Positions 11,001-25,500 of a DNA stretch of 64,000 nt are shown here, one piece after another. Origin of the DNA: Echinometra lucunter. Its lineage: Eukaryota > Echinodermata > Echinoidea > Camarodonta > Echinometridae. Numbering within the stretch: position 1 is the stretch's first letter; every line of letters begins with the position of its first letter. A model generated the notes under the pieces. The model ran no database searches and was not told the origin of the DNA. It saw nothing but the letters and a program-made list of their open reading frames with translations. The DNA lies in contig CM057157.1 of the NCBI GenBank assembly GCA_029962745.1, forward strand, positions 8,348,977-8,412,976, in the 5' to 3' direction. The position numbers and the translations under genes are program-made.

Positions 11001-12749
11001 TAAGGAGTGCGCATGTGCGTATGACTCACCTTACCGTACTGTGTGTATTGGCGTATCACGCGGCGGGAGACACATAACGGCATTTTCAAATTCAAGCAAA
11101 GTGGTCCTCTTAGTGATTGTCTCGTGAGACGAAGGATAATAAAATCGCCGTTTGCGTCTAACTTACACGTTTTCATTCCAAATTATGGTTGGTTTCAAGG
11201 TTTTTGAGTACAAATATAAGTACTCATACACATGTTTCATCTTAGTTTGAGATTTTTTTAAATCAGCTACTCACAGAGTTAGCCAATGCCTTTGAGTGAT
11301 CACAGGTGAGTGATCTAGGTGACGCATCAAATGAATACAGACTATGAATAATTAAAATCCTTCCCTCTTCCTACTTTGGTTTCCTCTTCCATTGACTTCT
11401 GTCAAACTTTTATCAGTTAAGGCTGAATACCGGTAAATCGCAAAGTACGAGAAGTCACATGAAAACAATCGTTTTATATCCATGTAGGAAATCCAATGAT
11501 ATGTATTTTTAGAAACACAATTCCTCTTTCATTGTATGTCTATCATTACTTCTGACAGTAGATTTATGAGTCAGAAGCTTGATGCTACAAACAGACTGAT
11601 GCATTTTAACATTATTTGCCATATAAAGATTAGTATAACAAGGACAACATTGCATACCACATTTATGCCATTCCTTTTTCAATGTTTGTTTATCACTATA
11701 TAGCATTGACAAGTTTATGAGTTATGGAAAGAAAGAAAAGCAAACACATGAACCAACAGAATTGATTAGACTGATAAGTAACATATTTAGCTTTGCTTTT
11801 ATAATTGCAGTTTATACATGTAAAAGAAAAATAAAAAGAGCATGCTAAAAATATATGCAACTGAGTAAGAAAAACAAGGCAATAGCAAGATTGTGTCTCG
11901 CCCACCCGTGACTAAATAACACGGAAGTTTCCCCAAGTACATCCCTAACCAAGTTTGATGTCACAAGAAAGTCTTGCAGGTAAACTTTAATGTTTGACCT
12001 AAAATGACCTTTAACCTTACTCTCACGAGTCGAGTTGGGAAATCGTCATTTATTTTATATCTTACATTTTAGCTCCCCTTATTTTCAACGAGAAAAAGAA
12101 TTCAAATGTTTCCTTTTACTTAAAACTGATCAACGATCAGGCCGAATTGTTTACATGTGTAGAAAAATAGTTTTGTGGCGATCAGCGTCGTTTTTCTTTC
12201 AGAGCGCTCGTCGCTATGGAGAATATGCAAATTAATTTGGGTCAAACGTAATTTGTAGTTAACGTTGTGCACAAAATGTATAGGCGACGCACGCGTTAGT
12301 GCCACGCCCAAGGTGATACGTCGGGCAAGGCGTAAGGTTTAAGACATATCGTTGAGTTTCCTGCCAGTCGCCATTTTATTTGTTTCCTGAGTTGTTAAAG
12401 TCACCACATTATTTCTACTTATTTTGTGTCAAGACTACACTGTTTATAGACCAGGTTGTGAGGAAAGTAGAGGAGTCGTCATTTTATTGTTTTTAAAACT
12501 CACTGCGGTGGTAAGCATCAATTGATTTCTTTCTACTTTTGGCAATATACAGCTCATAAAAACGTTAAAATGGTAAACATTATTATTAAAAGTAAATCGT
12601 TATTGATTGTAGGTTGTAGTGAATTATTTGAAAAAAAAGATGATTCTGCAAAGAGATAAAAATATTTTCATTATGATATTCATTGTTTGCAATTTGATAA
12701 TTCTTATAAATGCTTTAAGGAGCATGTGAAAATGTGACTTAAACTTTGA

Positions 12750-12795
<46 letters not shown>

Positions 12796-15700
12796 AAGAT
12801 TTGTTCCTTGTATCAAAATCTCGTACTAATGATTCAGATATAGGGTGATAAATAACCCACACGGACAGATGATAATTTGTCATGCATGTGTGTGAATGTG
12901 GATGTTTGTTTGGTAAATATTTCTTAACATTTTAAGGACATTGGGTGATCGGTATCGTCCCTTTGAACTGACCGTCGGTGTTGGAGCTCGGTTCAGGAGC
13001 CTTTCAACGCTCTCAACACCAACACCAACACCGCACACCGAACTTGAAATCACCCATTGTTCTCGGAAGACATTCGGATTGTTGTTTTTTTATATAGAGT
13101 TTTATTGTCGGGACTGGAGTCAGCTACCAGTCTGGTACGCCAAGGCTGTGCCCGTCGGGGCATCACTAAGGTCATCTCAAGGTCATGGTTCAAGGACGAC
13201 GCAACATAGTCGTCACACAGACTTTGTCGCAGCAATTTCGACAACGCCATCGTCAAGTATTATCCGCGTTTTTATTTCGGGGCCCCAACTAACTCAGGTT
13301 TCGTTTGTTTGTGTGCGTGTGTGATTGTTTTGACTGTTTCAATTAGTCCGTGAAAACTCAAAACTCTTATCCAAAAGATTACTCAAATTTAACTCTATCC
13401 TCAATACTTATAGATAATCGATTAGGTTTATAAAATTTTATACAATTATCCAAGGTTTATGCAATTTTCCCTAACTTTCAGTGTTTCAAGAAAAGATTGC
13501 AATTTATTGTACCCACTCTGTTGTAATCGGATATCGGCTTTAAGCCAATTGTTTTATTGATCAAAACCAAAAGTGCATATTGAATACTTCTACAACTTTA
13601 TATTTAAAGTGTCAAAGTTTGTTGTGTTGAGTATCTTTATACAAGTTCACCTCTCCTTTTATATTTTTCGGACCTCAACAGGGCCGTGACACTTACCATG
13701 TGACCTGACGGCACAATAGCATGAATGTACCCCTAGTGCATCTATCACCCAAATCTGGTTGCTATTGCAGCAACATGTGCCAAGTTATGTCTCATAAGAG
13801 AGTCTCGCAGGTAAACTTTAACATTTGAAATAAAATGACCTTTGACCTTACCATGTGACATCCGATGCCACTATAACATGAAGGTCCCCAAGTGCATCTA
13901 TGACCCACGTTTAGTTGAAAAGGGAGGAACGGTTGCAAAATTATTTGTCATAAGAAAGTCTTGCAAGTAAACTCTAACATTTCACCTCAAATGACCTTTG
14001 ACCTTACCATGTGACCTCCGACAGCACCACAACATGATGTTACCCCTAGTGCATCTATCACCCAAGTTTGGTTGCCACCGGACCAACAGTTGTCAAGTTA
14101 TGTGTCATAAGAGTCTTGCAGGTAAACTTTAACGTTTGAAATAAAATGACCTTTGACCTTACCATGTGACATCCAATGCCACTATAACATGAAGGTCCCC
14201 CCAAGTGCATCTGTGACCCCAGTTTAGTTGCCACTGGACCAACAGTTGCCAAGTTATATGTCTTGCAGGTAAACTTTAACGTATGTGAAAAGAGTCTTGC
14301 AGGTACTCTACAACAATGTGACATCAAATAACCATGTGACCTCCGACAGCACTGCAACATGATGGTACCCCTAGTGCCTTACCACCCAAGTTTGGTTGCC
14401 ATTGGACCAGCAGTTGCCAAGTTATGCATCATAAGAGAGTCTTGCAGGTAAACTTTAACATTTGTGACGGACGTACGACGGACGGACGCCATTTGGATCC
14501 CTTAGTCTCGCCTCCACCTCCGGTGGGGGAGACAAAAATGAATGAGGATTTTAATAGAGCGAAATTTCATTTCCACATTCATGTATATAATGTTCATGTA
14601 CATGTAGGCTTGAATCAGACATAACTCCTTAATAAGTACATGTTACTGATGTTCGTACATTTTTGTTCAATTGACTGCAAAAAGTAATTTAGGAAATATT
14701 TCATGTTTAAACTACATGCACCTTCATGAAATTTTATACAAATAAATTGCTACAATAAATGTAGTGGTATTGACTTACGTATCCAGACGGATGGTTTGGT
14801 TGTAGTCTGCTAAGTAATCCTGGACTGAAATATTATGTGATGCGTTGACTGGTATGACTATGTAACCTGTACAAAAAAGACAACAGAATTTTTACTTGAA
14901 ACCTGGTCATGATTTTAAGACCTTAAGGTCACAATTAAACAATGTACAAAGTATTTATGAATGTATGTAATATAAATGACATAAAAGAAATAGGACATAG
15001 ATAGCAATTTGTGATATTTGTGAGACATTCTGGAGCAAGCGCCATGAGCGCCCAGCTGAGGTGGATACCGGCACTTTACAAGAAGCCTTCATCATCAATG
15101 GCAAATATGTTCATGTACATGTACATGTAGCTGGTATGATAGCAAACAAAAATCAAATTGAACAGAACCATGGGAGGTAAACAATAAATATATACATGTA
15201 AAATAAACAAATCTCTTGAAAGAACAAATTTCACATTTACATGACAGAACTGTGAGCGTCTTAAATGTATGCAACATTCATACGTGCATTATAGACACTG
15301 TCAGTAGTTTATTATTAGAACCATACAATGTACATGTAGATAACATAAATGTACATGTACAAGTAGCCAAAAGTGAAACAATTTGCTATAATTTATGGGG
15401 CAGAAATTGTGTGCTACACAAAACATTAAAAAACTACTGTACTATACACATATCAATTCTAGAAATACTAAGACCTATAAAAAAGGGGGGCATGGGAAAA
15501 ACTACATAAACAGCCATGATAAAGCACATAGAGAGAATGATATACGGAACCATTAACTGATATCAATAGAGTGTAAGGGGGATGGAATGTACAAGGAGAC
15601 TTCAAAAGAAGTAAGCAAAAAGAAAAAAGAAAAGCAAAATGGGGGCACCGGCCTCCAGGAAAGGGACAGGCAGAGGTAGAAATATACATGTAGGATAGTA

Positions 15701-16584
15701 AAGATATGAAGAAAGAAAGAATGAAGGGAAAAAGAAGAAAAGAGAGGAGGAAGACTAATACAGACTTACTTTTATCAATTGTATCATTAATCGCAAACTT
15801 GCCATCGCCTGCAATCTTGATCTCCCCATAATTCTCCTGATAGACATGTAGAGAGCAAGCCTCACCTTCTTCTCTGTCACAGCCATACGTACCAATCGCA
15901 ATTGTCCCCAGGTTGGCAAACTGAAGATGAAATGATAATCATAATGATTATATTCAACATCGTCATCCTCATGACTATTAAAGGAGAATGCAACCTGAAA
16001 TTTCATATCATTTTTTTTTTTTCAAATTATATACAAAATGAAGTGAGAGTTGTCCACAATGAATCACAGATGCTGGCAAAGTTGCCAACTAAAGGAACCA
16101 CATAACAGGGATTTACTGAAACTTTCAAAATTCATAACTCTTGAACAGATTGTCCGATTTTGCTCAAACTTTCAGTTTTTTCTCTTCTTGATCATCTTTA
16201 TTCAGTAAGAGCACACTGATTCCCGGGTTGCATTCTCCTTTAATATCAAACCAACAATAATAAGAACCATGAAATAATGATAATGATGATGATGATAATA
16301 ATAACTAATAATAGTAATAATAATAATAATAATGATAATAATGATAATAATAATTATAATAATGATAATAATAATAATAATAATGATAACAATAATAATA
16401 TTAATGATAATTATAATAATGATAATAATAATAATGATAATAAATGATAATAATAACGATAATGATAACGATAATAATAATGATAATAATAATAATAATA
16501 ATAATGATAATAGTAACGATGATAATAGTAATAATGATAATAATGATAATAATAATGATAATAATAATTATAATAATAATGATG

Positions 16585-16625
<41 letters not shown>

Positions 16626-16631
16626 GATGAC

Positions 16632-16667
<36 letters not shown>

Positions 16668-19492
16668 GATGACAATAATAATAATGATAATGATAATGAT
16701 GGCAATAATAATGATAATAATGATAATAATGATAATAATAGCAATATCAGAACTTGATTATCCAAAAATCCTTTTGTCTTTTTTTGCAAATTCATTCTTC
16801 TAATTTGACAAAATATACTCTACTCTAAATCTATGTTTAAAAATCTTATTTGTTACACTTTGCTTTTAAGACTGAATGATTAACTTCATTCTGATAATAT
16901 CTGGATGAACTGCTCAGTTACTTCCTTGGTAGTTTTACATGTAGCTCTACATTGCATCATCTCAACTATATGTTTGTTGTGTCCGTAAATTACTGGTATG
17001 TTTCCTTTACCTAACATTACCTGGTACTTATCTGTAAAATAAATGTGAAACTTGAATGCAGAGAGTAACCAAAGTTGATGCTTTTATTCTCAATGACTTG
17101 GTTATGAATTTTTTATGCCAAAAAATAACTACTTTGTTTTATTTTTTTCTTACTGTAAAGTGCACTGAGCATATTTAATGGAAAGGCGCTAATACCAATA
17201 TGTATGTATGTATGTAATGCAAAATAAAGTCATGTGCTCATAAATAAAACCCCAAAACATAAAAACAGACAGGTATACAGCAATGTCAAATGAGAAAGGG
17301 AACTAGAAAATAGCATCAATGCTAATCGAGCCTGGTACAAGAAGAAGAATGATATTCGCAATAACAACAATAATAATAGTAATAAAAGCAACAACAATAA
17401 AATTAATAATAATGATATCATAATCATAATAATAGTAATGGTAATAATAGGTTCATGTACAGTGTATCATTAAAACTCAAAGAATTAATTGATCAGTGCT
17501 TTACAAACTCTGGCAGAAAGTGAAACAGAAAGTAGGTGATGAACTAATTAAGATGAAATACGTGATGGTGATAGCATTATGATGCTTCATTTGTTTAAAT
17601 ATATAAGCAATAATTTCACATGATTACACCGAAGTTTAAAACTCAAAGAATCATGACCAGGCTACAATTCACGAGGCCAAGAGAATCCAATAAGGGTCTA
17701 GTTGGTCTTTTAAGGAGTCATCTAAAATTTGTTGGCCTAACGGGCTTTTGGTAACTTTTCTCAAGAATACATGTTACACTTTTTGACTAACCATGAAGCA
17801 CGCAATATTCTCAAAGATTTACTAAAAAGGAGATAGAGAAATCATGATTTCAACACTTCTTTGATTCTGATATTAAAATAATCAAATTAAATGGTATCTA
17901 AGGCTTGTTCAGATATGACATGACAAACCCCCAAATTTTTTTTAGTAAACTCGTGTGGCAAACTACACCACTTCCATGTACATGTTGATGAACGTGCATT
18001 AATGCATCAACACTCAAGTAAAAGAGATTGTTGTCAAAAGTTGTGTAGAAAAACTTATGACATCATATTTTGTAGTACTTTTTAAAAATTTGATCGGTCC
18101 ACATGATTTTGCTGCTGGGAGGCAAATAATATGCCTCAGCAGGGTTTTTTTTTTGCCACCTCATACCCCATTCACTTAGTATACAACAAGACCTGGGGGT
18201 TTGTCACAGGGATTGTCATGTCATACATGTATCTGAACAAGCCTTTACTCTGTGAAAAAAATAGACAACCTGCATTTCATCCTTTTCACGAATTACTGAA
18301 AACCCGGTAATCAAAAGGTTTGCCGAAACTAACGGTGGGCTCCTGGAATATATACATGTAACAAAGCACCCATAAAGCACCCATAGTCTTAAGCCCAATG
18401 CAGCATTTTTTTTGCTCAATTGATCGTGGGCCCGGCAGCCACTGAGCAGCGCCAGATCGACGTTGCTCTACCCTTTTCAATTCTTGAACGCCAAAGAAGG
18501 TAGCAGCAACTCCCATCTTTTAACGTCTTTTGGTATGACGCGGCCGGGGTTCGAACCCGCGACCTCCCGATTGTGAGGCGGACGCTCTACCTACTGAGCC
18601 AACACATCGGTATAAACTGAATTGAACTGGATATCATACAAAGAAATTTCTATGCATATACATGTTGTTAAGTTCCACTCACACAATTAATATGGAGGCT
18701 GTTGGAGACACGTCTTTATGCTTTGACTATTTTATTGGAACTAACTTACATTTACTTTCACTTTAGCATGGATGGAGAGAATTACATAGAAATGTTTTGT
18801 TCTGACCAGTGGACAACTTATCACATTGGTATGTGTGGTCAGTATGAAATGTAGTATGATTGCTAATCATAACATCCCCCTTTTCAAGGATAAATTTAGA
18901 ACACTTTTTAAACTCAGAGTTTACTATCAATAATGAAATATTTTTAATCATTTCGGTTTTACGCATATTTCCAAACAGTTTAAGAAAAGCCTTGATGAGT
19001 GAATAAAACTTTGTCTTTGTATAAAAACAGAAATATAAGAATATTCTTTTGCATAATGTATGTAATAACATATTGAAGGAAAGAAGATCATCAATTATCT
19101 GAAAACATAATTATTAATAAACCTTATTAACCATGGGAATCAAAATAACATTTATATGGAGGGCGCTCTCCAACGACCATGCTGTAAGACGTAGATTTGA
19201 TTTGATTTAAACTCTGCCCCAATTCACATGTATTAACAAAGTGATAAAAACCTGGAGGTAACATAAATTGGATTGTGATATTTCATAGACAGTTTTGAGC
19301 AAGGATGGATCAACCAAGAAATTCTCGCATGTCTGTAAGTACTCCGCCAAAACCCACCAATTCACCTGCTAGTAAATAACAAAAGTTGAGCGATACTTCC
19401 CGGGCTGGACCCGGCCGGGAGTTTCGTAGCCACTCGAAGGCCCGTTCACGTAGTCGTGGTACTAGTAGTAGTAGTAGTAGTAATAGTAGTAT

Positions 19493-19529
<37 letters not shown>

Positions 19530-22500
19530 CGTAGTAGCTTATTGGATCGTGTCCCTGTGCTGTGTGATAACAGTGACAATACCGATGTAAACATGAGTGG
19601 CAGAGCTAGGAAAGAGTTGTCATATTCTGAAGCTCCGCCTCGGTGGTTTCAAAGATTCTTTTCAGACTTTGAAGCCCGTATTGAAGCTCGTTTTGAAAGA
19701 ATCAATACCAAGCAACTAGGTGAACTTTCGTTGAAAGTTGATAATCAAGAGGAAAAGCTCATAAGTATGGATTTTGATGTTCGTACTGTCCAAGACGAGG
19801 TGAAACGCCTGAAAGAAGAAAATGAGCTACTGGTCGAGAAATTAGACGATCTTGAAAATAGAAGTCGGAGAAGCAACCTGGTAATCTTTGGATTACCTGA
19901 AGCTCCAGTACCAAAGAAGGAGGACTGTCGCAAGACGGTCATTGAGTTTCTGCGTTTGTTGGTGTTGAGGAGGGCGACACAACACAAATAGAGAGATGCC
20001 ACAGAACGCCAACCCGGATTTCGACCCGCTCAATAGGAACACCTGGTCCCAGAAGGATCCATATGGTTTTTTCCACTTTCACTGCGAATGAGAGAATTCG
20101 TAAGAAGTGCATAGAGAAGCTGAGAGTCACAAAGTGTCAGGTCAACAACCAAGAAGCCAGAGATTTTGTAGCGGAGGATCTCTCGAGACGAGTGCAACAA
20201 CTCCGAAAGAAGAAACAAAGGAAAGTTCCTGCAGCTTAAGGAGGAGGGCAAGAAGCCCTTCTTCTCATACCCAGTCAAATCGGGTACAGAAATCCCTCTG
20301 GGAAAAATATTCTAGTCAAGTAAAAACTTTGGAAAAGAAACCAGATCTATAAGAATGGATACAAGTACTTTCTTCAAGTTGGAAGAGCATAAAGTTTAAA
20401 GACGCTATAGAGAACATATGAAAAAAGACTACCTCTGACAGAAGGCGATATGTTTCTCTCCTTTTTTAAAAAATGTTATATATGTTTTACTTTATGGAAA
20501 GAAAGGAAACGACAAAGACGTTACACTATAGACTAATGATAAGAGAGCTTCCCCCCCCCCCCCCCCCTCCTCCCTTTTAAAGTTATAGCAATGGTTAATT
20601 TGGAAGATTTGAATTCATGTTTCATAGAAGAGGGACTATGAAAAGATAAGTTCTTACTGCATGTTTGAAGTATGTACCACTAACATGCACAATAGTTTTT
20701 TGTGTATAGATTTGTTATCTCATTATTTCATCAATTTGGTAATAACATCCATTTTTTTTTATCCGAGTTTCAAAGAAGGTTAAGAAAATTTATTCGATGT
20801 CACAATTCAAAAACTTTTTGATACATGTGAATTTTGGCTGAATGTCACGCTGTTCGCATTTGGTTTTTTGCACCTTTGCCCTGGGATGTTTCTTGATTTG
20901 AAGTCCTGTGGTGTGCTATCTTGTGCACCTGCGCTCTTGTTTGCTTGTTTTATAATTGTATTTGCATATATTTCAATCATGTCAATCTTTTTAATCCTGA
21001 TTGCAGCTACCAATCTTTTGCAGCCTCTATTTATTTTTATGTTAACCTTCATTGAAACTTACCTGTACCACTTTTTGGCAGTCACTTTGTCCTACACATC
21101 TTTGCTATGTCATCTTTGTTTAAGAACACTCTACAGTGTTAACAATAGAGCATTATTCCCCATTTTAAAGATATGAATCTTAAATTAGTCTCTTTTAATT
21201 GCCGTGGGATTCAAGATTATGTGAAAAGACGCAAACTATTTCATTATTTAAGATCTACTGAAAGTGATGTCATTTTTCTTCAAGAAACCCATTCCTCTAA
21301 ATCTGATGAACCTTTTTGGAAACAACAATGGGGTGAAAAGGCATGGTTTCGCAGCTATACTTCAAATAGTCGAAGGGTAGCCATCCTAATTCGTAATCGT
21401 GTTTCATTGACCGTTAATTCATTGTTTATTGATCCCAATGGGAGATACTCGATAATATCTGCTAGTATTAATGATGTTCCTTTAATTTTAGTCAATCTAT
21501 ATGGTCTAAATAACGATGATCCAAACTTTTTCCTTGAAGTTTTTAGTAAAGTGGAACAATTCAATTATACCTCCATTTCATGTGCTGGTGATTATAATGT
21601 TGTTCTTGGGCCTACTGATTATCAAGGGGGGTAGGGACATCCACTCAAACATTAGAGCTTGGGATATGTTAATAGTATTGATGGAAGAATTTAATCTCTG
21701 TGATATTTTGCGCATCCTTCACCCAAATCTTAAACAATATACTAGACATCAAAAAATCCAAAAGTGTTATCCAGACTTGATTTTATCCTTGTTTCTTACA
21801 ATTTTATTACCAACTGCTTGCAGTCCAAAATAATACCAGGAATTCAGTCTGACCACTCTTTAGTCAGCCTAGCTTTTAAAGGAGCTCAACCATTAAGGGG
21901 CCCAGGATTTTTGAAGCTTAACTGTAAATAAACACAACAAAAAAGTAACTCCCCCCTAATTCAAAGTAGAATAACTTTTTAACGAAAAAAAATTTGAGCA
22001 AAATAATTTGGCAGGAGTGTTTCTTCACTTATTGACTTACTTCTGTGTGAAAATGAGTTTGATCCGTCAACTCATGCATGAGCGAGCAAACATTAAAGGT
22101 AAAAATGTCTCTTTTCAAAAGTCACAAGAGTAATTGGGGGCTCTGTGAAACAAACCTGTGACGAATTTGAACTCTTCCATTGTTTGATCCAGTTATGCCT
22201 ATCCCTGACACTTTTCATGTTTATCACAGTTTGGGTTAAAACAGTTTTTTGAGAAATATGATGTTCAGCCCTCCTAAATCTGCAAAATCCATTCAGTTTG
22301 TTGAAAAAACTGGCATCAACCAACATGCGTCAGCACATTATGTGAAATTACCAGGTATTCGTTTCTGCCGGCATTAAACAGTAAGTTTTCAGTATTTATT
22401 GCTTCATCGTTCGCAATTTTGTCACTCAACCATGGCACAACGTCGAAAAACATCAACAACGCTTAGAAAAACGCCAGAAAAATCTTGTTTCATAAATCCC

Positions 22501-25500
22501 CCAAAATGACTCTTGTGACTTTTGAAAGTAACATTTTTGCCTTTAATGTCTGCTCACTCGTGCATGACTTGACAGATCAATCTCATTTTCAAACAGAAGT
22601 TAGTCAATAAGTGTAGGAACACTCCTGCCAAATTATTTTCCTAAAAACGTCTTCGTTAAAAAGTTATGCTATTTTGAATTAGGGGGGAGTTACTTTTTTT
22701 GTTGTGTTTATTTGCAAAGTGACTCAAATTTTATTAAAGCTGTTAAAGAGAAAATTGAAGAATTTAAATAATTCATTCAGGAAGTGAATGTAACCCTAAT
22801 ATTTTCTGGGACTCTCTCAAGTGCACAATTACTGGTACCTGTATAGAATATTGTACACGCAAAAAGAAAGAGAAAAAACTTTGTAAAGAAACAACTTTTG
22901 AAAGATAGTGAAAATTTAGATAATAGATTAAGTACTGATATAGATAATAAAAAGCTCCTTGAGGAAAGGGAATTATTACTGAAGTCATTAAATGACATTT
23001 TAAGTGATGAAACCCAAGGCTTAATTATTCGTTCTCGAATTCGATGGACTGAAGAAGGCGAAAAGAGTTCCGGATATTTTTGTAATTTAGAAAAAAGGGT
23101 TGGAGAGAAGAAGAGTATTTTTAGATTAGAGAATAATAGTAATGACACCATTGTAAATCAGCAAGCAATATTGGGAGAAATTCATTCATTTTATCAAGCC
23201 CTGTATAAGAGACGGTGTAATGATGATAATTTAGATAATATGATGGATGATTTCTTAAATTCTATTAAAACTCCTCTGCTAAATGAAGTTGACAAAGCTT
23301 TTCTTGAAAAATCAATTACTAAGCAAGAATTATTGTTCGAGACACTTACTTCAATGAGTCATAACAAATCACCAGGCCTCGACGGCTTACCTGTGGAATT
23401 TTATATTGTATTTTGGAAAGACCTTTCTGATATGCTTTTAAATTCATTTAATTTTTCTCTGCAGAGTGGGCTAATGTCTACATCTCAAAGGAATGGGGTT
23501 ATTACTTTGATCCCTAAAAAAGATAGGGATACCTCATTTCTAAAAAAAAAAATTCGACGTATTTCCTTATTAACAGTAGACTATAAGATTTTAGCCAAAA
23601 CTTTAGCAAATCGTTTGAAAAAATGTCTTTCAAATCCGATTCACCCAGACCATTCTGGTTTCTTAAAGGGAAGGAATACTGGGAACAATATTCGGTTGAT
23701 CACAGGTATAATTGAATATACAGACTCGAAGAAAATTCCTGGTGCAATTCTTCTGCTTGACATTCAGAAAGCTCTTGATAGTGTTTCTCATCAGTTTCTT
23801 CTTAGCGTATTACATCATTTTGATTTTAGTAATAAATTTATTAATTGGATAGAAATGTTTTATTCCGGCCGAAAAAGTTATGTATATAATTATGGAAATT
23901 TGGCAAAACCTATTAACATGGAAAGAGGAATTTTTCAATGGTGTCCCATATCCCCATACCTGTTTTTATCCGTTATTGAAACTATGGCTCTTGCGGCTAT
24001 TAGACGAAATCCTAAAATCAAAGGTGTACCAGTTGAAAATAACGAACTAAAAATATCTTTGCTAGCTGATGATTCCACGTATTTCATTGATGGCTCAGAC
24101 ACTTCTTTTAAATGTTTGTTTGATACTCTAAATAATTTTTCTTCTGATAACTCTGGTTGTAAGCTCAATATATCTAAATCAGAAGCTATATGGCTTGGCT
24201 CCAAGAAAGGCTCCCAGTCATTTCCATTTTCCGATAATGGTTTAAAGTGGAACGACTTTACTTTCAAAACTTTAGGTGTCCATTTTTCTTTGAATACAAA
24301 TCAACGATATGAACTCAATCACAAGACCAAACTTAAATCCATTGAAAAGACTTTAAATTGCTGGCGTGCAAGAAACTTATCCCTCGTCGGAAAGATCTGT
24401 GTCGTAAAGGCCCTATTGTTACCACAACTCCTTTATGTTTTTTCTGTCTTATGTATTAAATACCACAGAGTTTTTTCAAACAATGGAATATTATGTTGTT
24501 TAAATTCATATGGAGTGGTTGTCAAAAGACAATTCATGTGTAATGAGATCTCTTTATGTGGTTTACGAATGATTGACCCCTACAATTTTTCTCTTGCACA
24601 AAAAATGTCATGGGTTAAAATGCTTTTTGATGACGATTATGAAAGCTTGTGGAAGTCTATTGAAGTTTCTGTTCTTAATGATTTTAGTGATATACAGGAT
24701 ATTTTATGGAAAACACATGCTCCCAAATTTATTTTGAATAAATTAACCTCGAGTCAATTGGCCGAGTCTATCCGAACTTGGTATATATTTAGGGAAAAAT
24801 TCTCTGAAGCTGAATTTGATACACCCTTTTCCTCAATTGGTTCCTGTCAGTGTATTTGGTTAATAGAAATATTGTTCAAAATCAAAGCAATATTTCATAT
24901 AGACCAATTTCACCTCCGGTTTATGTAATTGGCCCTCTATCGGCGAGGCCATTGCTGCGGTGGGCAAGCGCATTGACCGCGATTGGCTCTGTGTACAAAA
25001 TGAATGTAAGATATGAGATATGCCCTAATATTGTTCCATTTACTTTATTCTAGATCAATAAAATAAAGCATGGATACATGGGTACATGAGGTAAGACAAT
25101 GGCCATATCTGACAGATGAAGGTATGATGTATTTTTGTACTTTCGATAGTTTTTCAACTTAGTTTTGTCAGTATAAGTTCGATTGCAGCATAGAAGCCGT
25201 AGTAAACGGGAGCCCTCAATCTTACCCTGTTTACAAAGTCATGTTTTCACTCATTAAATTTTACGCCAAAGTACATAATGATAATGTTTCTTGACTTAAA
25301 ATTCCTTTCTGTTGATATTTTTACCCACTGGCGACGGATTCCTTCGCATTGCTTACGTAAACCTGTGTAGGGAGTACGGCTTCTCACACAAACAGGCTTC
25401 ATGAGTCAAAAGCGAGTGAATTTCGCACTCGGTTAGCTTCCAATTTATAAACCTTTTTCCAATTCTTGTGGCATTCGAGCACCGCACAGCTGCGACCTGA

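Larger units (their letters stand above)
11876..14534. mobile_element. 2.7 kb insertion with satellite core
   Basis: Relative to copy B, where A-rich sequence runs straight into GAATGAGGATTTT at about 63060, copy A has this extra block. Near its ends are TGTCTCGCCCACC and GGTGGGGGAGACA, a 13 bp imperfect inverted repeat. The interior is tandem units (13694-14465) plus one interrupted unit at 11940-12018. No protein is recognisable. It resembles non-autonomous DNA elements with minisatellite cores. Confidence 0.65.
7178..15500. repeat. Segmental duplication, copy A arm
   Basis: From ATCCTGGACTGG (about 7178) to about 15500 this region is collinear with 59880-64000. Both contain mucolipin exons 5 and 6 and the same intron sequence. 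Copy A is longer because it gained a SINE, a 2.4 kb DNA element, a MITE and a 2.7 kb satellite-bearing insertion. Alignable intron sequence looks roughly 85-95 percent identical by eye. Homology stops abruptly at 7178, about 240 bp short of where exon 7 would lie. Confidence 0.9.

Noticed and set aside
16332..16803. Long Asn/Asp and Ile/Met open frames
   Set aside because: They are produced in every frame by the (AAT/GAT)n tract and have no gene features.
18537..18608. Functional tRNA-Val(CAC)
   Set aside because: It folds fairly well, but a mismatch in the anticodon stem, weak acceptor pairs and the attached conserved SINE body argue against a working gene.
18666..18874. Solo LTR
   Set aside because: At first it looked isolated, but the shared CATGT duplication with 32260-32264 and the adjacent polypurine tract make it the 3' LTR of the LINE-split gypsy element.
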